A stretch of DNA of 7,822 bases from Desulfurococcales archaeon (GTDB lineage: Archaea; Thermoproteota; Thermoprotei_A; Sulfolobales; Desulfurococcaceae). Positions 5,702 through 7,822 of the stretch are shown piece after piece (the stretch's first letter is position 1; every line of letters starts with the position of its first letter). The translations under genes and the position numbers were made by a program. The notes below the pieces were generated by a model. The model did not search any database. It had not been told where the DNA came from and saw nothing but the letters and a program-made list of their open reading frames with translations. Where the stretch lies: positions 1 through 7,822 of the forward strand of contig JAMOPC010000435.1 in the NCBI GenBank assembly GCA_027064845.1, in the 5' to 3' direction.

Positions 5702-7453
5702 ATGCCAATTTCTGGTTCAATTAAGGAATTCTGGTATGAAATAAGAAGTCAAAAAATAGGTATCCTGGGATTATTGTTACTGATGTTTCTGACAGCTCTA
5801 GTAGTATTATTTCCTGTTATTGCTAATCCTGCTGATATAGATAATTGGTACAATAATGAATATTGGCAGGAAAGAATGCTGCCAAAACTAGCTCCTCCGG
5901 CATGGGCTAATTCATTTGATCCTAAACCCTACCCGATAACACATGACATTCCTAAAAAAGATATAAAGCTTACAATAAAAAAATACAACCTAATAACATT
6001 CGATGGATACATTAAATATATGAACGATACAGGAAAGACTCAACAAATTATACAACAATATAAGGAAAAATATGGCATTACGCTAACAAGGGAACAGCTC
6101 CAAAAAATTCTTCAAGTACTATGGCAAAAATCAATTAAGCAAGGTCAAGTTGGTGAATATGTGTTTGTAAATCTAACATATAAATTCAACATAGACTCTG
6201 GCAAACCTCCAAAAGACATTGCATTAAGATTAAGGCTAAATTTAGGAAACATAATCTATAACGATCTAAAGCAGGGTATAGGAGTGTATTTAAAACGACC
6301 AGACAATGTTATTGTTTCACTTATACCAGGTTATGATTATCCAGATAATCCATATGATATCAATGAATATGCTGAACTAGGTAATAAAGAAATACTAGAC
6401 CTAATGAAAATACCATATACATATGTAAGTGTAGGTAATGAAACAAGAATAATGATAAAGAACGATACTGATTGGTTCTTTTTCTTTACAGAATATTCTA
6501 GCTCATTAAGAAACTTCGAAGAAGGTCTTGGATTAGTAAGTGTTTTAGAACCAATTACGGAAAAGATTGGAATTAAAATATTGCCTGGACAAGCGATCGA
6601 TTTTATGAAAATACTATTTTCAAAACCTTCGCCAGAAGGAGTTACAGGTGAAGTGGATGTATTAAAAGGTACATATGAGTTAGAGATTTTATTTCTAATA
6701 AGGATTAAGCCCAATGATATTGACAAGGTTAACATTACTATCACTCCAATCAAAGCGAGAATAATGGGGGCATATGGACTCTTTGGCACTGACAAGGATG
6801 GAAGAGATCTATGGCCAGCTCTTATATATGGTGTTAGATGGGCTCTATTAATTGGACTTATAACGGCGTTTGGCTCAGTTATGATCGGGGTAATATATGG
6901 TATGACATCGGGATATTTTGGGGGATATGTTGATGTTATAATGCAGAGGATAGCACAGGTTATCTATTCACTTCCAGTACTTCCGCTGTTGATATTGCTA
7001 GCATACTTTGTAAGTAGAAGCATATGGATACTAGTGACATTATTAATAGCATTTGGGTGGGTAGGATTACAGTTCACGGTTCGTTCAATGGTTCTCCAAA
7101 TAAGAGAACAACCATACATTGAAGCCGCCAAGGCGCTTGGTGCCTCCAACGCTAGAATATTATTCAAGTATGTATTTCCTCAGCTCTTACCATATGCTTT
7201 TGCTTCTATGGCTCTAAGCGTACCGGGGGCGATACTAACTGAGGCTGGTTTAAGCTTTTTAGGTCTTGGTGATCCAGCACTTGTGACATGGGGTAAGATA
7301 CTTGACGAAGCACATCGCGGAGGAGCAGTATTAGCAAATGCATGGTGGTGGATACTACCACCAGGACTAATGATTGCTGTAACTGCATTAACATTCGTAA
7401 TGATCGGAATGGCTCTAGAAAAGATAGTAGAGCCTAGATTGAGAACGAGATGA
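5702..7453 (+). CDS. dppC: DppC-type ABC transporter permease with large extracytoplasmic insertion
   Basis: This is the second channel subunit of the importer. It has 583 residues, against roughly 280-310 in bacterial DppC. An N-terminal OppC-like cytoplasmic segment and membrane helix (about 18-41) are followed by some 300 residues not found in the bacterial family. The conserved core resumes at FGTDKDGRDLWPALIYGVRW (361-380). Further membrane segments lie at about 376-402, 412-436, 439-460, 498-520 and 547-572. The EAA loop is textbook: EAAKALG at 474-480 and LP at 496-497, followed by AILTEAGLSFLGLGDP (510-525). Five N-glycosylation sequons (N108, N157, N246, N254, N344) all fall in the inserted region and none in the core, which supports an external position. 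The insert might help dock the large binding protein, but that is inference. Confidence 0.94.
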   Translation: MPISGSIKEFWYEIRSQKIGILGLLLLMFLTALVVLFPVIANPADIDNWYNNEYWQERMLPKLAPPAWANSFDPKPYPITHDIPKKDIKLTIKKYNLITFDGYIKYMNDTGKTQQIIQQYKEKYGITLTREQLQKILQVLWQKSIKQGQVGEYVFVNLTYKFNIDSGKPPKDIALRLRLNLGNIIYNDLKQGIGVYLKRPDNVIVSLIPGYDYPDNPYDINEYAELGNKEILDLMKIPYTYVSVGNETRIMIKNDTDWFFFFTEYSSSLRNFEEGLGLVSVLEPITEKIGIKILPGQAIDFMKILFSKPSPEGVTGEVDVLKGTYELEILFLIRIKPNDIDKVNITITPIKARIMGAYGLFGTDKDGRDLWPALIYGVRWALLIGLITAFGSVMIGVIYGMTSGYFGGYVDVIMQRIAQVIYSLPVLPLLILLAYFVSRSIWILVTLLIAFGWVGLQFTVRSMVLQIREQPYIEAAKALGASNARILFKYVFPQLLPYAFASMALSVPGAILTEAGLSFLGLGDPALVTWGKILDEAHRGGAVLANAWWWILPPGLMIAVTALTFVMIGMALEKIVEPRLRTR

Positions 7454-7472
7454 GACTAATTATAAAATAAGA

Positions 7473-7477
7473 TTTTT
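7473..7477 (+). terminator. Weak T-run terminator candidate after the DppC-type gene
   Basis: Five T residues lie 20 bases after the stop codon in AT-rich DNA. The run is short, and the next gene begins about 60 bases further on, so read-through is possible. Confidence 0.2.
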
Positions 7478-7488
7478 AGCACCAATAG

Positions 7489-7496
7489 TATTAAAT
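7489..7496 (+). promoter_or_regulatory. Candidate TATA box for the HMG-CoA synthase gene
   Basis: TATTAAAT lies about 26-30 bases before the ATG at 7523. A transcript starting near 7519 would be almost leaderless for the ATG at 7523, or would have a leader of about 19 bases with GGGTG (7525-7529) as ribosome site for the ATG at 7538. Confidence 0.35.
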
Positions 7497-7537
7497 GCTT
7501 TTCACAATGAATACATCGTACCATGGGTGTATCAATA

Positions 7538-7822
7538 ATGGCTTCCCCGGAGAAAAAAGTAGGAATTACTGGATGGGGAGCATATATTCCTAGATGGAGA
7601 ATAAAACTTGAAGAAATAGCTAGGATCTGGGGATTCTCACCGACTACCCATAAGGGCTTAATGGTAGAAGAAAAGTCTGTTGCAGGTAGAGATGAAGACG
7701 CTGTAACAATGGGTTGGGAAGCAGCGAGGAATGCGTTAATAAGAGCAGGGATAAAACCAAGTGAAATAAGCGCCGTATGGTTTGGTACGGAGTCAAAACC
7801 CTATGCTGTAAAACCATCGGCC
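7538..7822 (+). CDS. mvaS: Hydroxymethylglutaryl-CoA synthase, archaeal type, 3' truncated by window edge
   Basis: The enzyme condenses acetyl-CoA with acetoacetyl-CoA to give HMG-CoA, the second step of the mevalonate pathway that supplies archaeal isoprenoid lipids. Only the first 95 codons are in the window. The opening VGITGWGAYIPRWRIKLEEI and the later GTESKPYAVKPSA are characteristic of the archaeal family in the thiolase superfamily. The glutamate of GTES (residue 85) aligns with the general-base glutamate of bacterial MvaS; the nucleophilic cysteine lies beyond the edge. The ATG at 7538 is preferred because GGGTG ends eight bases before it. The ATG at 7523 is in frame and would add five residues, and a leaderless start there is possible. 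The gene has no functional link to the transporter. In many archaea a thiolase and a DUF35 (OB-fold) gene follow it. Confidence 0.9.
   Translation, partial: MASPEKKVGITGWGAYIPRWRIKLEEIARIWGFSPTTHKGLMVEEKSVAGRDEDAVTMGWEAARNALIRAGIKPSEISAVWFGTESKPYAVKPSA

Noticed and set aside
6337..6795. Reverse-strand open frame inside the DppC-type insertion
   Set aside because: The forward frame here is continuous with conserved permease core on both sides and carries glycosylation sequons consistent with an external domain; the reverse frame is a shadow.

Overview
This window most likely comes from a hyperthermophilic archaeon of the Thermoproteota (Crenarchaeota), probably Desulfurococcales-like. That assignment is inferred from several signs. 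The DNA is AT-rich and favours AGA/AGG for arginine and ATA for isoleucine. Ribosome sites are of the GGTG/AGGAG type, and TATA-like boxes lie about 25-30 bases before starts. The solute-binding protein is anchored through a threonine-rich stalk and a C-terminal membrane helix. The last gene is an archaeal-type HMG-CoA synthase. The species cannot be fixed from this sequence alone.

Most of the window is one peptide/nickel-family (Opp/Dpp-type) ABC importer. In order, it holds the 3' part of an OppF/DppF-type ATPase (1-752, +, cut by the window edge), a small two-helix membrane protein of unknown function on the opposite strand (742-1269, -), a 996-residue family 5 solute-binding protein (1436-4426, +), a DppB-type permease (4584-5690, +) and a DppC-type permease (5702-7453, +). 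The start of a mevalonate-pathway HMG-CoA synthase follows (7538 to the end, +).

The parts fit one import cycle. The binding protein is held outside the membrane by its stalk and captures a ligand. The two permeases form the channel, and the ATPase, presumably with an OppD-type partner upstream of the window, drives transport. The substrate could be a peptide or an oligosaccharide, because archaeal members of this family transport both.

The most striking observation is that the binding protein appears to be circularly permuted. The motifs normally found in the C-terminal half of family 5 binding proteins come first, and those of the normal N-terminal half come second. The old N- and C-termini are joined by a short linker, and the new ends lie at the strand before the usual 'Q-x-G-x-x-D' helix. 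In addition, the DppC-type permease carries about 300 extra extracytoplasmic residues between its first membrane helix and the conserved GTDxxGRD motif. The hypothetical gene splits the ATPase from the rest of the transporter locus. No RNA genes, CRISPR arrays or mobile elements were seen.
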